From the NCBI GenBank assembly GCA_945835085.1, contig CAMAIG010000101.1:1-6311 (forward strand): a stretch of DNA of 6,311 nt. The letters run 5' to 3'. The first letter of the stretch is position 1. Each line of letters starts with the position of its first letter. Below, one piece after another: positions 6,266 to 6,311 of the stretch. The notes beneath the pieces were generated by a model. It had not been told where the DNA came from, made no database searches, and was given only the letters and a program-made list of their open reading frames with translations. The stretch comes from an uncultured Ruminococcus sp. GTDB taxonomy: Bacteria; Bacillota; Clostridia; Oscillospirales; Ruminococcaceae. Both the position numbers and the translations under genes were made by a program.

Positions 6266-6295
6266 ATTATATCATAAAACCGCTGCATTTTTCAA
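6266..6295 (-). promoter_or_regulatory. Sigma-A type promoter of nadA
   Basis: On the - strand, TTGAAA (6295-6290) is followed by an 18-nt spacer and a perfect TATAAT (6271-6266). The TGA just before the -10 box gives an extended -10 signature, as at the nadB promoter. Transcription would start near 6259, giving the ATG at 6208 a leader of about 50 nt. A small TTGG/CCAA hairpin with a 4-nt loop lies in that leader (6235-6246). Confidence 0.75.
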
Positions 6296-6311
6296 TATCG
6301 TTCCATTCGGC

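Noticed and set aside
1..6311. CRISPR arrays, tRNA or rRNA genes, insertion sequences, phage or plasmid genes
   Set aside because: No regularly spaced repeats, tRNA-like cloverleaf, transposase frame or terminal inverted repeats were seen; the window reads as ordinary metabolic chromosome.

Overview
The window looks like chromosomal DNA of an anaerobic low-to-moderate-GC Firmicute, most likely a Ruminococcus-like member of the Clostridia. The evidence is the strong AGGAGG/AAGGA ribosome-binding sites, the clear sigma-A type promoters, the short-form NadA, and a soluble biotin-dependent carboxyltransferase operon of a kind known in cellulolytic and fermentative Clostridia. The genus is an inference from protein character; no 16S or other phylogenetic marker is present.

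Layout. On the + strand, 25-1595 is a complete single-gene transcription unit for nadB (L-aspartate oxidase), with an extended -10 promoter and a strong intrinsic terminator. From 1596 to 1771 lies a convergent intergenic region rich in inverted repeats. On the - strand, 1772-4962 (read right to left) is a three-gene operon: an acyl-CoA-type carboxyltransferase (12S/MmdA/PccB-like), a small Ala/Pro-linked biotin carrier (1.3S-like) and a pyruvate/oxaloacetate carboxyltransferase (5S/OadA-like, without its own biotin domain). Upstream of it is a leader of roughly 125 nt with a plausible promoter and two related short palindromes. Also on the - strand, 5288-6208 is nadA (quinolinate synthase) with its own promoter and a 16-bp-stem terminator, so it is transcribed separately from the carboxyltransferase operon.

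How they work together. NadB oxidises aspartate to iminoaspartate, and NadA condenses this with dihydroxyacetone phosphate to give quinolinate, the first two steps of de novo NAD synthesis. The next gene, nadC, is not in the window, and the two nad genes are split by an unrelated operon. The three carboxyltransferase genes have exactly the subunit set of the propionibacterial transcarboxylase: two carboxyltransferases of different specificity plus a free biotin carrier. There is no biotin carboxylase and no membrane sodium-pump subunit. The most economical reading is a soluble, ATP-independent complex that moves a carboxyl group between oxaloacetate/pyruvate and an acyl-CoA. The acyl-CoA subunit is short and divergent, so its real acceptor is uncertain; it is the most interesting protein here.
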